DNA from: Zingiber officinale
Lineage: Eukaryota > Streptophyta > Magnoliopsida > Zingiberales > Zingiberaceae
Assembly: GCF_018446385.1 (NCBI RefSeq)
Contig: NC_055987.1
Coordinates: 10,501,705-10,565,704, forward strand
Direction: 5' to 3'
DNA: 64,000 bases
The notes under the pieces are model-generated. The model saw only the letters and a program-made list of their open reading frames with translations. It was not told where the DNA came from and ran no database searches. Positions 1-12,830 of this stretch are shown here, piece by piece (within the stretch, counting starts at the first letter, position 1; the number at the start of each line of letters is the position of its first letter). Position numbers and translations under genes: made by a program.

Positions 1-3000
1 TATACTAAAAGACTGTGCTGCCATACATCTCCATACATTCGATTCTCATCCCTTCAATACGCCCATCAAAAGCTCTTAAGGACCTTAGTGAAAGGATCTA
101 GGTCATCACCGATGCAATCTAAAGGACAACTTCTCCTCGCTTATCGATTCCGCATTGGTGGTATTGCTACTTCTTTTACATTGCTTATTATGGTTTCTTG
201 AGTTCGCACCAACATTATTACAATAAATTGTAATAATTTTTGAGACAAACCCGAAATCATATCTAAGTCTATCTCGAGGTTATTAGTCGAATTCAACTTT
301 TATGGCCACCTACCTCGGAGGCTCGCCATATACTAACACTGGTGGAGTCCAAAAACACCTACGCTTATCACTCTTCCATAGTTATGACTTTACCTCCTAA
401 AGTAAACACAAAACCCCGAGGTCGACTTATTATCGTCCTTATCCGTTAAAGTCAAAATCCATGCAACCCACAAGGACTAAATTAAGCTGGCTATATAATC
501 TCTAGGCCTCTAAGGTACTACAATATATATGCCATCGTAGTCCATAGTCTCTTGTCGTGGTTACTTGAATATATCACTAACTACGCCTCGCAAAACAGAT
601 TTCGATATGTGCATACACTTAGGCTTCAATATAGCGTAAAGAAGCGCTTTATTTCCTTTATCTCCTTGATGTCTACGAGACATATCTTTAGATAAAGTTA
701 CTCCATCCAAAAGGTAAGAAACCTTTCTTGAGTTTTGTATGCTTAAAACGAGCAAGGATTTTTCCGATGTGAAGCTTGGGATAAGTAAATATTCTTTTCT
801 TGTGATATTACTTTGATCTCAAGAATATATACATTCTCCCAAGTCCTTTATATCGAATTGTTCGACAACCATACTTCCGACAACATTTTGATATTATTTC
901 CAACTACCAAAATGTTATCTAAGTATAACAAGAAATACCACCACGCTTCCATCACATCTTTTCATACACAAGACTTATCCTTTTAAATCCATAGATCCGG
1001 ATTACTTGATAAACCTGATGTTCCAAGACTTCTGCCTAATTCATCCATGGGCGATTGAGCTACACAAGACGCTCTAGAGAACGAACCCTTATGGTTGCTT
1101 TATATGGATGTTTTCTTCAAGACTTCCATTAAGGAACGTTGTCTTGACATCCACTTGCCAATAGATAGATAAAAGAACCGGATAGACTTAAGCATGGCTA
1201 CCGGTTAAAAAGTTTTCTTTTCATCTAGCCTTGCTTGAAAGTTTCTACCTTCCTGCTATCCCTCTTTTCCTAATATAGACCTTTTACACCCAAAGGCTTT
1301 TATACCATTTGGTGGTTCTATAAGCTTCAGGATTTTATTAGAATACATATATTCTAATTCATTATTCATTATTCTTCGCCAAGATATCTGCATCTTTATC
1401 TGGAGTGTTTCCATACGTCCCGAGATCGTGTATGTCCTCTCCGTGATCGAGTCCAAAAACTCTCCCAAAACATAAATCTTTTAGGTTGCTTAACAACCTC
1501 CCACTACGATGAGGCACTATCTCAGTAATTTATCATTTACGATATTACGATCTATTTGTAATATTTCATCTTCATACGTTGGTACTAGATTAGACACATG
1601 TCCTTTATTATTTCTTAAGAACAAATTTACTTATGGGCATGAGGTTTATTACATAGTCCTTTTCTAAAAAGCGGTCATTGATGCTAACAATAACCTTCCG
1701 ATTTTTAAGACTATAAACCTACTTTCATTTCTCTAGGATAACTCACAAACAAGTGAATTCCCGCCCAACTTATCATCGCTCTCTTCAAAGATATGTGACT
1801 ACCCGAAATCCTGAGAAAATAGCATTACACCTATTCAAAGAATTTATATGAGGTAGAGTTCGATTTGAAGGTACCTATGCTCACTCCGCTTCCCAGAGTA
1901 TATCCTTAAAATGAATTTGTAATTTTCTAAATAACTCATCATCAATCTACTTATTTCCATAAGAGTCCTATACCTTCCTTTTCTACACCATTCTGTGATA
2001 TACCAGTGTTAGTTGGGATCAATCTACTTCCGATAAGTGACTCCTAAATTCTCCCAAGAGGTACTTGTCACACCTCACAGTAGTGTCTTCGATACTTTAT
2101 CTTGACATTTCTCCACATCACCCTCATATTCTTTGAACTAATCAAAACACTTAGACTTGGGCACATCAAGTAAATGTATCCAGATATGTTGAATATAAAA
2201 TAAAATAAAAATATTTCAAACAACCTCGTTGATAGTCATAGATCAAACACCGATGAAACCGAACCATTTCAACATATCTTTGACTCCATACCCTTTAGAC
2301 TTGAAAGCTTCTTGGTTATTTTTCCTTCCAAGTAAGACTCATAGGTTGGAAAGATTTCCACCAATAATGAACCCAAAAGTTCATCACCTACCAATGAATC
2401 ATACAAGTTAATATAACCTAGCCTTAGATGCCAAAGATATAATTGGTTCATTTCAAGGTTACTTTCTAAAGTTAAGATGTGTTACTAACTTCCATTTGTT
2501 GCATCGTGAGAGTTATTAGATTTATAAATTACCAACCAACGTACACAGATAACTTCCTCTTTTCTTAATAACAACTTTGTTATTAAAAGAGGCAATATCA
2601 TGTTCTTTGAATAGTTTAGAAACCGAAAACTAGTTCTTTCTAAACTTGGTGCGTAAAGACAATTACTCAAAATCCATGTTTTATTTTATCAAAAGATAAA
2701 CATCTCCATCGCACATGCCACTTTTTACAGAGAGTCATGGTGATGTGTGTTTTATTTTCATTTAGTCGTTTCATGACTCGGAAGAATTGATGACATGATT
2801 AATGGCATCATCAGATTCACACCAGTGTTACCAGATAACACCACTAAACAGTGTTTCAACTAATGAATAAAATACACTATATCGTTTCTGGTTCTAAGAG
2901 AGCTACCTTAATGTCAAATCCTATTTCCAATCAATTATAATTGGGACCACTAAGTCTATCCTAAAGTATATCAGCTAGGATCGACCATCATCCTAAGAAT

Positions 3001-3032
3001 CACAAAATATTTGGTTAAGACCAACTCCTTAA

Positions 3033-3475
3033 AATCCCCATGAATTTTGTATGCCACGTTAGTGTGGACGATACAAATTCAAAGAGGAAATTTTATCTTT
3101 AATTTTATTATCTCGTCAACCTTACTTTATGCAATAATAAAATTAATAGGGTCTATCTTTAATCAAATATTTGGTCAAGACTTCTAAATTTAAAATAATA
3201 TTGATTCCTCTAACAATACTATTTAAATTTACCAACACCTCAAAACACCGTGAATTTTGCACGTGATGCCACGTTAGACGATACAAAATCAACATTAAGA
3301 GGGTTTTACCCATTAACTATCTTGTCAACGTAACTTTTGCGATAAATAAAATTATCTCAACACGTTAATTTTGTACATGTCACGTTAGTGTGGACGATAC
3401 AAAATCAATCATTTTGTAAGAGGGTTTTAACCCTTTAATTTTATTATCTTGTCAACCTAGTTTTACGACAAATTA
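3033..3475. repeat. Three diverged direct repeats of about 100 bp inside the copia interior
   Basis: Similar blocks start near 3041, 3251 and 3365. Each has a tgaattttgt-like start, a ccacgttag..gacgatacaaa core and an atcttgtcaac-like end with an AT-rich middle. They lie between the primer-binding site and the first pol domain, where gag would be expected, and have no coding look. Confidence 0.6.
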
Positions 3476-4332
3476 ATAGTTGGTTATTATGTCACACAAA
3501 TAATAATGAACAAATCCGGGAGGATACTATTAGATGTTCGTGTGTATACCATTACTTGACACTAAGTCCATTAATAAGATTATGCCCTTCCGTTGGGGAA
3601 GATCACACGCCTAATTAACTTCCTATAGTCATCCAAAATGGAAGTCTCTCTAGTGATCTCAAACTAGCTCATCCGCTATGAAGGAAGGCACTGAGCCAAC
3701 GCTGAAGCTTTGTTCATCACTTACAAACCAAGAATGGAGACCATTGGATTTACTTAAAAATCCCTCTCCCACTTAGTTATTTATTAATGAGGAATTTTAA
3801 CTACGCTAGCCTACTAAACTTGTAAACTAACACATATAAGACAATATAAAAGCAATAAATAGAAAATTTAATTTTCAACTATTACGGCTTTTATCTCTAG
3901 TTATCTGGTTGTCATCCCAAGTCACGCCATATTTGGCCACCGCCAGATCTACTGTCGCGATCCATCTGCCCCTTGTGTCTCGCCTGTCCTGTGAAGGTTC
4001 CACGCTTCTTGAAGATTCGATCCGCGACATAAATAGAATTTTACATTTGATCTTATATTCCATAAAAGGAATACATGTATCTAGATTAAAAATAAAATCC
4101 TAAAACTAAATACAGCTCCATCGTATTTTATAATACAATCACACACACATATAAATGTCCTTGACATGTCCAACGGTCCAATCAATCACATAAAACTATA
4201 AGCCATAATAGTTGGATCCTCGTATCCACAAAGTTAGCACATCCTACTATTATCCCTGCCTAAATTATGTATTACATGCGCATAATTAAACTAATACCAA
4301 ATACAGAGGCAAAACCCTAGCTCGATACCAAT

Positions 4333-6762
4333 TGTTACTACTCTGAAATCCTAGAGGTTCCACTTAGATAAAAATTTTCAGAAAGGTCCGAACCTTTCCT
4401 AGCTACCACGTGTTCTTTTAAATTAAATTTGGATCGCTGAACTTAACACATTTGATCCAAAACTTAATCTATTTGTTCTTTTAGGTTTTGACTTGGATCT
4501 CCGCGAACTTAACACGTCGACCAAGTCACCTTAAGTTATTAATTCCATTAAATATTAATTTCCATAATCTGTTCCCAAGATCGACGCAAGCGAGGCACAC
4601 GACCTTCTTGGATACTGGGAGCAACCACCACCGACTTAGACAAAACCTTTATAGAAAGCTAATATTTAATTTCCTAAAATAACTTTAGGTTAACCGAAAA
4701 GAACAATCAAATCACAAGAAAAAACAAAAGAACACTATATCGAAAACAAATTCAAACTCTAGAATCGGATGCCTCTTGTATTTAGTATTATTTCCAAAAT
4801 AACTAGTATGATCGCGGAAAGAAAATTACTAGTTATACCTTTAGAAAAACCTCTTGATCTTCTACCATATTCCTCTTCTAACCTCGGACGTTGTGTGGGC
4901 AACGATCTTCCGAGATGAGAACCACCAAGCACCTTCTTCTTCCTTGCAAATTTCGCCATCAAAACTTCTTCTAGGACGAAGAGGTTCCCACCACCACCAC
5001 CACGCTCCAAGGGATGCTAGAAACAAAGCTTTCTTTCTCTCCTTCTTCTTCTTCTTCTAAACTACCAGGCCAGTCTCCACAAGAAGGATGAGGTTCGGCC
5101 ATCAAAGAGAAGAAAGGAGGAGAGGATGGCCACACCAAGGAAGAAAAGAGAGAGGAAAATAATAGAGTTGTTATATGAAAACACCTCTACCCTCTCTTTA
5201 TAATCCTTGGCCATAAATAAGGAAATTTAAATAAAATTTCCTTAATTTTTCTTGATTGATAAGGAAAATTTATTTAATTAAAAATAATTTTTTCTCATCA
5301 ACAATGTGGCCTGCCACTTTAAACCAGCAAGGAAATTTAATTCAATCAAGAATTAAAACTTTCCTAATTTGTTTCTAAAATTTTATAAAATTTCTAATAA
5401 TTTTCCTCATTGGTCAATAAAAGGAAATTTTATAAATTAAAATATTTCTTTTAAACACGTGGATAAAAAGAAAGTTATCTTTAAAATTAAAATCTCTTCC
5501 AATCTACAAATAAGGAAAATATCTAATCTTTTCTTAATCCTCTGTAGAAGCTTTATAAAAGAGATATTTAATTTTAAACTCTTTTAAATCATGAACATGA
5601 TTAAAAGGAAAGTTTTTACCAAAATTAAAATTAACCTTTAATCTACAAATAAGGAAAGAGATTTAACTCTTCTCTTAATCTTTGTAGAATCTTATAAAAG
5701 GAAAGATTTAAATTTTAAACTCTTTTTAAATCATTATCCACATGAGAAAAATTTTAAAAATAAAATTCCTTTTATTTTATGGTACGCCACCTAAGCTCGA
5801 GTTCAAGCTGCTAGGCCTACACATTCACCCATGAACAAACATACTTACTAGCACTGGTCTCTCCAAGCTAGCTGCTAATAAGGGTAGAAGGTGGGTAAGG
5901 TGGGTATATGATTACTCTATAATTAAGAGGCTACGATAGGGACGAGAGGAGGAATTGGTTTGGTCTCGATAAAATTACATCCCGTGTTCGCCCAACACAC
6001 ACTTATTTTATCAATAATTCATTCCACTTGAGAATTATTATTGAACTACCGCACCAATCCCAAATTACATTTTGGGCTCCTTCTTATTATGAGTGTGTGT
6101 TTAAGATAACAATGTCCACTAATTAAGTAAGTTCCGACAACTCACTTAATTAATATCTAGTTCCAAGAGTAGTACCACTCAACTTCATCGCACGCGATTA
6201 AGTCCAAATTGCAGGTTTAACATACGACAATCCTTAGAGCTCCTCTCGGGGACATTCTCAACCTAAGATTCTCACAGCTTCCTTTCATAATCAACAACAC
6301 ACACTATAAGTGATACCATTTCCCAACTTATCTGCTTATCGATTCATCGAACTAAATCTCACCCATCGATAAATTAAAGAAATAAATATCAAATATACGT
6401 GTGCATATTATATCGGATTAAGAGCACACTTCCATAATAACAGGTCTTTGCTTTATAAAATCAAGATAAAAGAAACGACCTCAAACGATCCTACTCAATA
6501 CACTCTAAGTGTACTAGTGTAATTATATAAGATGTAAGACATCTAATTATACTTCGACCAATGGCTTTGGTCTTCCATTTCGACTCGGGCGCTTATAATT
6601 TATAGGCACGATAACATACTTGACACCACACACCATGTTATCTACAATATAAATTAATTGAACAACTACATTTATCACAAATGTAGACATTTGACCAATG
6701 TGATTCTTATTTCTAGATAAATGTTTATACCAAAAGCTAGGCTTTTAGTATACACTCTAACA
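4333..6762 (-). repeat. 5' LTR of the Angela-like copia element
   Basis: On the minus strand this begins TGTTAGAGTGTATACTAAAA at 6762 and ends AACA at 4333, giving TG..CA ends. The length of about 2430 bp is in the range of Angela/Tork LTRs. The interior is AT-rich, with open stretches that do not look like genes (for example 4759-5010). The base pairs right of the LTR (ataac, 6763-6767) are the candidate target duplication; its partner is off the window. Confidence 0.8.
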
Positions 6763-7379
6763 ATAACAACGATGTCGAGCGAATCAAGTCGATAACCGGC
6801 CCGATGCCAAGCGAACGATAAACATCAAACGAGCGGAAAAACAACAGGCGAGCGATGAGTGCAAGGATAGTAGACCGAGCGACACGCTGGACAACGAGTA
6901 GACCGAGCGGACGAGCGATGCCTAGCCCGCGTCCGCGAAGATGCCGAATGGGCGATCGGAAGGATGTCGATCGGGTGGATAGATGCCGGGCGGACGATGC
7001 CGAGCGTGCGACCTAGCTCATGCGTGTGGCCGAACGAATGATCAAACGATACCGGTTGGATGACTGCAAGGGTGCTGACTGAGCAGCCCATAGGATATTG
7101 AACGATCAATCGTGAAATGTCGACCTGGCAATCGAGTAGTACTGAATGGGATGATGCCGAATGGCCGCATCACCCGTGAGCTGATCGGAAGTGTAGACCG
7201 GAAATTAAAGACGCACAGAAGCGAAAGTCTTTAGCCGAGCGAGCATAGAGCCCGTGAGATATCCTGGTCCGAAACCAGTGGACACTTTGGTCCGTGGTCA
7301 TTAAAGCTGGCTCAACCCCGAACGAGGGAGATATGAGATCCGATAAGCTGGTCCACGACCAGTGAAGACTGCTCGACCT

Positions 7380-8010
7380 CGAACGAGGGAGATAGAATAT
7401 CCGTCGGTTCGAGACCCGAAGATCAATTCGACCAACGGGGAGATATATGTCACCGACCCGAACGGGAAATAGAATATCCGGTCGGTCCGAGACCCGACGA
7501 AGATCGCCTGACAACGGGAGATATATGTCACCGACCCAACGGGAGATAGAATATCCGGCGGCCCGAGACCAAGAAGACCGCCGACCTCGAACGAGGAGAT
7601 AGATGTCACCGACTCGAACGGGAGATAGAATATCCGGCGTCCGAGACCGAAGAAGACCGCTTCGAACGAGGAAGATAGAATATCCGGTCGGTCCGAGACC
7701 TTGACGCACCGCCGACCTTCGAATGAGGAAGATGGAATATCCGAGTCGGTCCGAGACCTGAAGACCGCCGACTTGAACGGGAGATAGATGTCACCGACCC
7801 CAAAGGGGAGATAGAATATCCAAACTAGTCCGAGACCAAGATAAGACGATTACCCGACGGGAGATAGAATATCCAAATCCGTCCGAGACCAAGACCGCCA
7901 CCCGAACGAGGGAGATAGATGTCACCGACCGACGAACGGGAGATAGAATATCCGGTCGGGTCCGAGACGGTGAAGACCGCCGACTCGAACGGGAGCTAAG
8001 ATCCGATCGG
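7380..8010. repeat. Minisatellite B (gagatagaatatccggtcgg type)
   Basis: Direct repeats built from two alternating phrases, gagatagaatatccgg..gtccgagacc and gagatagatgtcaccgacc, with gaagaccgccgacc spacers. About ten copies of the first phrase occur, with variable spacing. The unit is noncoding and GC-rich; it belongs to the reduced gypsy element. Confidence 0.75.
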
Positions 8011-8014
8011 GTCC

Positions 8015-8470
8015 AAAGTGGTCTTCAGCCGGATTTTTATACGGCTCGACTGAGTTTAACGTCGCCGATCGATGATTTGTTCCGAGATTTTTATAGTCTC
8101 GACCTTAGAGTTTAACATCGCCGCTCGGCCTTCAAGCCGGGTTTTATAGTCGATTCGACTTAGAGTTTAACGTCTTGCACTTCAAGCCGAGGTTTTTATA
8201 TCATGGCTCGACTCTAGAGTTTAACATCCGCTCGACGGCCTTCCGGGTTTTATAGTCCGGCTCGATTCTAGAGTTTAACGTCGCCGCCTGACGGTCTGCC
8301 GAGGTTTATAGTCGCCCGACTCTAGAGTTTAACGTCACCGCCGCCTTCAAGCGGGTTTTTATAGTCGCAGTTTCGACTCTAGAGTTTAACGTCATCAAGG
8401 TCTTCAAGCCGGGTTTTATAGTCGCCACCGACTTAAAGTTTAACGTCCACCGGCCTTCAAACATAACTCA
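8015..8470. repeat. Minisatellite C, same family as the 48974-49165 array
   Basis: About eight copies of a 50-64 bp unit: cttcaagccgggttttatag, then a ggctcgactctagagtttaacgtcgcc-like half. The phrases tttatagtcgcc, cgactct..g..tttaacgtcgcc and gacggtcttc recur in the three-copy array of the other gypsy element, so the two arrays are homologous. Confidence 0.8.
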
Positions 8471-8474
8471 AACC

Positions 8475-9965
8475 CTACCGACAAGACGGATTCAAGATCG
8501 ATCTGCGGCTCGCTCAATATACGTCCCTACTGACCAAGACGGGTCTCTCACGATCGAGAATATACGATAAACCGACCCGGCGGTCTTTCCATCGAGCCCT
8601 CGCCCTGATATCTCACCGACCCAAGACGGGGTCTTCAAGATCGAGCCCTTAGCTGATAATATACCCACCGACCAAGACGGGTCTTCAGATCGAGCCCTGG
8701 CCGATAATATACGCCTACGACCGCTCCTGGTTCGACATCGAGCCCTCGTGGATATACACGCCCGACCGACCAAAGACGGTCTTCAAGATCGAGCCGTCCG
8801 ACGATATACGCATACCACTCACACGTTCTTCTTCAAGATCGAGCCCTCCCTGCCCTGATAATGCCACCGACCAAGACGAGGTCTTCGACATCGAGCCCGT
8901 GGCTCTAATAATATAATACCCACCGATCGACACGGGTTTTGATCGGGTCGTGGCTCAATATACGCCCTACCGATCGCTTGGTCTGTCTCTGATCGAGCCC
9001 GTGGTTCGATAATATACCACCACCGAAACGGACGTCTTCCAGATCGAGCCCGTGGCTCTGATAATACGCCCACTAACCAATGGTCTCTAAGATCGAGCCC
9101 CTTCGTCCTGGATACATATACCCACCGATCGTCACGGTCTTCAACATCGAGCCCGTGGCTCTGATAATATACGCCAATCGATCGCACGGAGTCTTCTGAG
9201 ATCGAGCCTGGCCTGATATACGCCCCACCGATCGGGCTGGTGGGCATCGAGCCCACGGCCTGATAAAACCTCTACCAATCCCAAGACCGGTCTTAGATCG
9301 AGCCCTCGGCCCTGATAATACATCACCGATCGACGGTTTTGATCGAGCCCTCGGCCCGACTAATACACGTCCATCGGGCCTGGGGTCTCAAGATCGAGCT
9401 GGCTCGAATAATACACCACCGATCAAGTCGACATGGGTCTCTGATAATACACACACGATCGACACGGGTCTTCAGATCGAGCCTCTGATAATATCGCCCC
9501 ACCGACTGGTCTGGGTCTTCAGATCGAGTCTTGGCGCCCGATAATATCACCCACTGCAAGACGTCTTTCGAGACGAGCCCGTGGCCCTGATATAATACGC
9601 CCCACCAACCCAAGACGGATTCACACACGAGCCTCGCCCTGATATATACACGCCCTACCGATCCAAGACGGGGTCTTCAGATCGAGCCCCCTGACAATAT
9701 ACGCCTACCGACCAGACGGGTCTCTTCTGTCGAGCCGGCTCCTGATAACATACGCCCGATCGGGCTGGGTCTCAGATCGGCACGTGGCTCCTGATAATAT
9801 ACACCCTACCAATCAAGACCTGGTCTTCGATCGAGCCCGCTCGATAATATACTCCGAACCGATCGCCTGGGTCTCAGCGCGTGGCTCGGAATAGCCCCTA
9901 CCGATCGACACGAGGTAGCAGATCGACATGGCTCGATAATACATATAGTCTCGACCCAAGACGGT
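8475..9965. repeat. Minisatellite D (gatcgagcccgtggctctga type), about 27 copies
   Basis: Units of roughly 55 bp made of ccgaccaagacgggtcttc, agatcgagccc, tggctctgataatata and cgcccaccgacc. Copies differ mainly by one-base gains or losses and small gaps, so no reading frame survives. This is the largest array of the reduced gypsy element. Confidence 0.8.
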
Positions 9966-10224
9966 TTATACGCCTACCGATCTCGGGGGTCCTCAATCGA
10001 GGAACTAGGGCAGATCATATAACTGAAAGAGCACAGATAACGAAAAAACTGACCTGACGACCAATAGAGGATCTGACTCAATTTCTCAACTCCCGAATAT
10101 CCGTGGAGTGAGGAAGATACGATATACTCGTCGAAACTCATCAAGGCCATGAGGATGGTGGAACTTTCCGGGTCGTCCGTCTTCACGTTCCAGACCAGGT
10201 GCGTTCCCACAGACGACGCCAATT

Positions 10225-11600
10225 TGATCCTGTCGGGAAGCTGAGAAGGCGAACCTACCGGAATGACGTGTCGAGAAGGTTGACCGCTTCACCATGAACC
10301 GGAGGGTGAGCTATCTTCTGTGTTGACCGAATCGCCAAAAGTGCTCTGGCCCATAATCCCTACAGCCAGCGACCGGGTCGTCCCGGTCTCTGGTACCTCG
10401 GTGCTCGAGGCGAATCCCACAAATATATAAGCAGTCGAATACTAATAACAGAATAGTGAAATAAATGCAGGAAAGGTACGGTAACGTACCCTGGCCCCGG
10501 GGGGGCCCTCGGATGGATGGGTGAACTAATCGCGCTGCTGATCGAGTCGTCGCGGCCCTGACGAGTGGATGGATGTGAACCTGCTGAGGAACCATATCTG
10601 AGGGTGACGCCACGGAATCCGATGAAGCCTGGATCCGGAAAGCGGCATGTAGGCCGGGATATGACAATGGCTCGCAGGTCGATACGCGGCACGCAGGCCG
10701 GATAGTACAAATAACTCACAAGCATAATAATAGTGCGAAGAATGAAATACCACGGCTCGATGGCCAAAACCACATCAGTTCGCAGGCCGAACATCATCTT
10801 AGCCCGAAGGCCGGAATAAACAAACCTGAGCTCGCCATATGGCGGCTGTCCAGAGAATGGCAGAGGCTGCTAAGGGAGGCAGAGGCGACACCCCACAGCA
10901 GTTGGAAGTGGCAGTGTTGGTGGGAGATGCTGCTGGCCACTGGAGGAGGCGACGTCGATTGCTGGCGGCGACTATGGCCGCGGGAGGAGGCAATGGCGGC
11001 TTCCGACGGCGACTATGGTCACGGGAGGAGGCAGTGACGGCTGTGAACAGTCGTGGCTCGTAGGACAATGACAGTGGCCGGATGTTTCTGCCGGCGAGAG
11101 GAGAGGTGAGGGAGAGAGGAGGCAGCCTTCTATTGACGGCATCCGTGTCGACGAGAGGAGAAGGCGATCCTGTCGGGGATAGGAAAAGGCAGAGGAAATG
11201 GCCCAGAGATGAGCGCTGCCGGCAGATCTCTCTGGCGGCGGCGGCGAGAGCAGAAGCCTCTGCTTCGGTCCATGATGGTGGCGACCGAGTGAACCCGAGG
11301 GAGGAGATGGTGTCTTCGCTCACGAGGGAGGGAGGCGGCTGAGATGTTACTGGGCGGCGTCGGTGTCGTCAGCGTGAGGGAAAGCTAGTGGCTTTGGCTC
11401 TTGCGCGAGGATGGCGGCAGGGAAGCATGACCTCCCTTTCCCTCTGTGCTGGGTTGCGGCGGAGACCAAAAAACACGAACCCGACCCCTTCACAAAGATG
11501 AACAGTGCGCTCTTTTAAAGCAAAACCCTTCATATGCAAAAAGACCAAACTACCCTCCTTCTTCCCCCTTATTCCTTTTCTGCCCTCAAACAATATCCGT
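10225..11600 (-). repeat. Probable LTR (5' LTR) of the reduced gypsy element and adjoining GC-rich DNA
   Basis: The left boundary is supported by the primer-binding site and a tgatcctgtc start. A TATA-like box lies at about 10424-10433 on the minus strand, roughly 200 bp from that boundary, a spacing close to the one in the Tat LTR at 55482-56331. Sequence from 10800 to 11345 is very GC-rich and open in several frames on both strands, which I attribute to composition. No clear ..ggatca end was found, so the right limit is approximate and part of 10800-11600 could be unrelated. Confidence 0.45.
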
Positions 11601-11610
11601 ATTACTATCC

Positions 11611-12830
11611 ATGGTGGACTTGATATGAATTCATATCAGGTTTACCATAGAGAATTTTGATCATTCTTGCTTATTACATGTTAACATCCTAGAGAAGTCG
11701 AAATAAACAATAGATAGCATATTTAAACTCCTTGCAACCCCAGAAATACATAGGAACTGAAATGGGTGAAATCGAAACTCTCTAAGTTCATCAGTGGATT
11801 TTGGTCGAAATCCACTAATGAACCTAGAGAGCTCCGATTACACTCATTTCAGTTTTTGTAGATTTCTAGGATTGTAAGAAGTTAAACGATGCTATCTATT
11901 ACTTATTTTGGCTTATCAGGAGTATTAAAATATCTTTATAAGAATCAACGTGCAAAAGAGAGGAAAAGAAAGAGAAGAATCTGCATGCAACTTTGTTATT
12001 TACCAAAATCCATTTATTAACCTAGAGAGTTCTGATTGTACTCATTTCAGTTCCTGTGGATTTCTAGGGTTGTAAGGAGTTCAAATATGCTATCCATTAT
12101 TTATTTCAACTTTTCATGAATATTAAAATATAATAAGTAAGAATCATTAAAATTCTCTACGGTAGGCCTCATATGAAATCATACCAGGTCAAATGTGGGT
12201 TTGATTTCATTCTATATCAAGCTCATGTTGGACCTGATATGATTCCATTTCAGGCTCTAGTTCGGCATGGTATAATACATATCAGATCCACTGTAGAGGT
12301 TTTTGGTCATTCTTTTTTATTACATTTTAACACCCTTGAGTAATCGAAATAAACAATGGATAACATATTGACTAAAATCTACTGATGGACCTAGAGAGAT
12401 CCGATTATACTCATTTCAGTTCCTGTGGTATTTCTAGGATTGTAAGGAGTTCAAATATGCTATATATTGTTTATTTCGACTTCTCAGGGGTGTTAAAATG
12501 CAATAAGCAAGAATCATCAAAATTCTCTATGGTGGGCCTGATAATTCCATATCAAGCCTAACATGGAGAATTTTGAAGATTCTTTCTTATTACATTTTAA
12601 CACCTCTGAGAAGTCGAAATAAACAATGGATAAAATATTTGAACTGCTTGCAATTTCAAAAATCCACAAGAACTAAAATAGATGTAATTGGAGCTTTCTA
12701 GGTCCATCAGTAGATTTCAACCATTTTAGTTCCTGTGAGTTTTTGGTGTTGTAAGAAGTTAAATGATGTTATTCATTGCTATTTTGACTTCTCAGAATAT
12801 GTTAAAATATCTTTAGAAGAATCGACTAAA
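11611..12830. repeat. Cluster of AT-rich inverted repeats (fold-back/MITE-like)
   Basis: Arms of about 140 bp occur head-to-head. The block at about 11660-11800 (attcttgcttattacat .. gaactgaaatgggtg .. catcagtggatttt) is mirrored at about 11806-11945 with roughly four fifths identity. More copies of the same arm, in alternating directions, occupy about 12000-12160, 12320-12520 and 12570-12830. Short palindromic modules such as cttgatatgaattcatatca (11619-11638) and gggcctgata sit between them. No transposase is present; it looks like several nested or concatenated copies of one fold-back family. Confidence 0.65.

Larger units (their letters stand above)
1..6762 (-). mobile_element. Ty1/copia retrotransposon, Angela-like, broken, cut by left window edge
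   Basis: Minus-strand copia remnant. Its 5' LTR is at 4333-6762. Beside it at about 4319-4332 is a primer-binding site close to the initiator-Met type TGGTATCAGAGC. Reading leftwards, the pol landmarks are a GAG-pre-integrase stretch (about 2269-2451, LYLWHLRLGYINL), the start of reverse transcriptase (about 1256-1360, ending PPNGIKAFGCK), the DVKTAFLNG-type RT region (about 1080-1160), the catalytic RT region (about 900-950) and the RT/RNase H linker (about 560-755, with GVTLSKDM). This domain order is copia (integrase before RT), and the linker wording matches Angela/Tork elements. The coding region is strongly decayed with many breaks. The 3' LTR and most of RNase H lie outside the window. 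The stretch 2690-4319 shows no recognisable gag. Confidence 0.85.
6763..11600 (-). mobile_element. Reduced Ty3/gypsy (Tat-like) element made mostly of minisatellites
   Basis: At 10206-10224 the minus strand reads a primer-binding site of the TTGGCG..GTCTGTGGGAA kind used by Tat-lineage gypsy elements. Immediately right, at 10225, an LTR begins tgatcctgtcggg; its start resembles the LTRs of the Tat element at 45430-56331. Left of the primer site lies a short gag-like start (about 9974-10222), then three minisatellite arrays (7380-9965) and related GC-rich sequence to 6763, where the Angela LTR cuts in. No protease, RT or integrase is visible, so this is either a non-autonomous form or a heavily reduced copy. 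The right end of the LTR is not resolved; GC-rich sequence stops near 11600. Confidence 0.65.

Noticed and set aside
4759-5060. Gly-rich and His-rich open frames
   Set aside because: They lie inside the Angela-like LTR and reflect simple ccaccacca and cttcttctt runs.
7380-9965. CRISPR-like regular repeats
   Set aside because: The units are direct, contiguous and diverged with no unique spacers of constant length; this is a plant genome and they are minisatellites of a retroelement.
10799-11345. Long open frames on both strands in GC-rich DNA
   Set aside because: Pro/Arg/Ser-rich composition in several frames at once, and position in the LTR region of a gypsy element. No domain seen.
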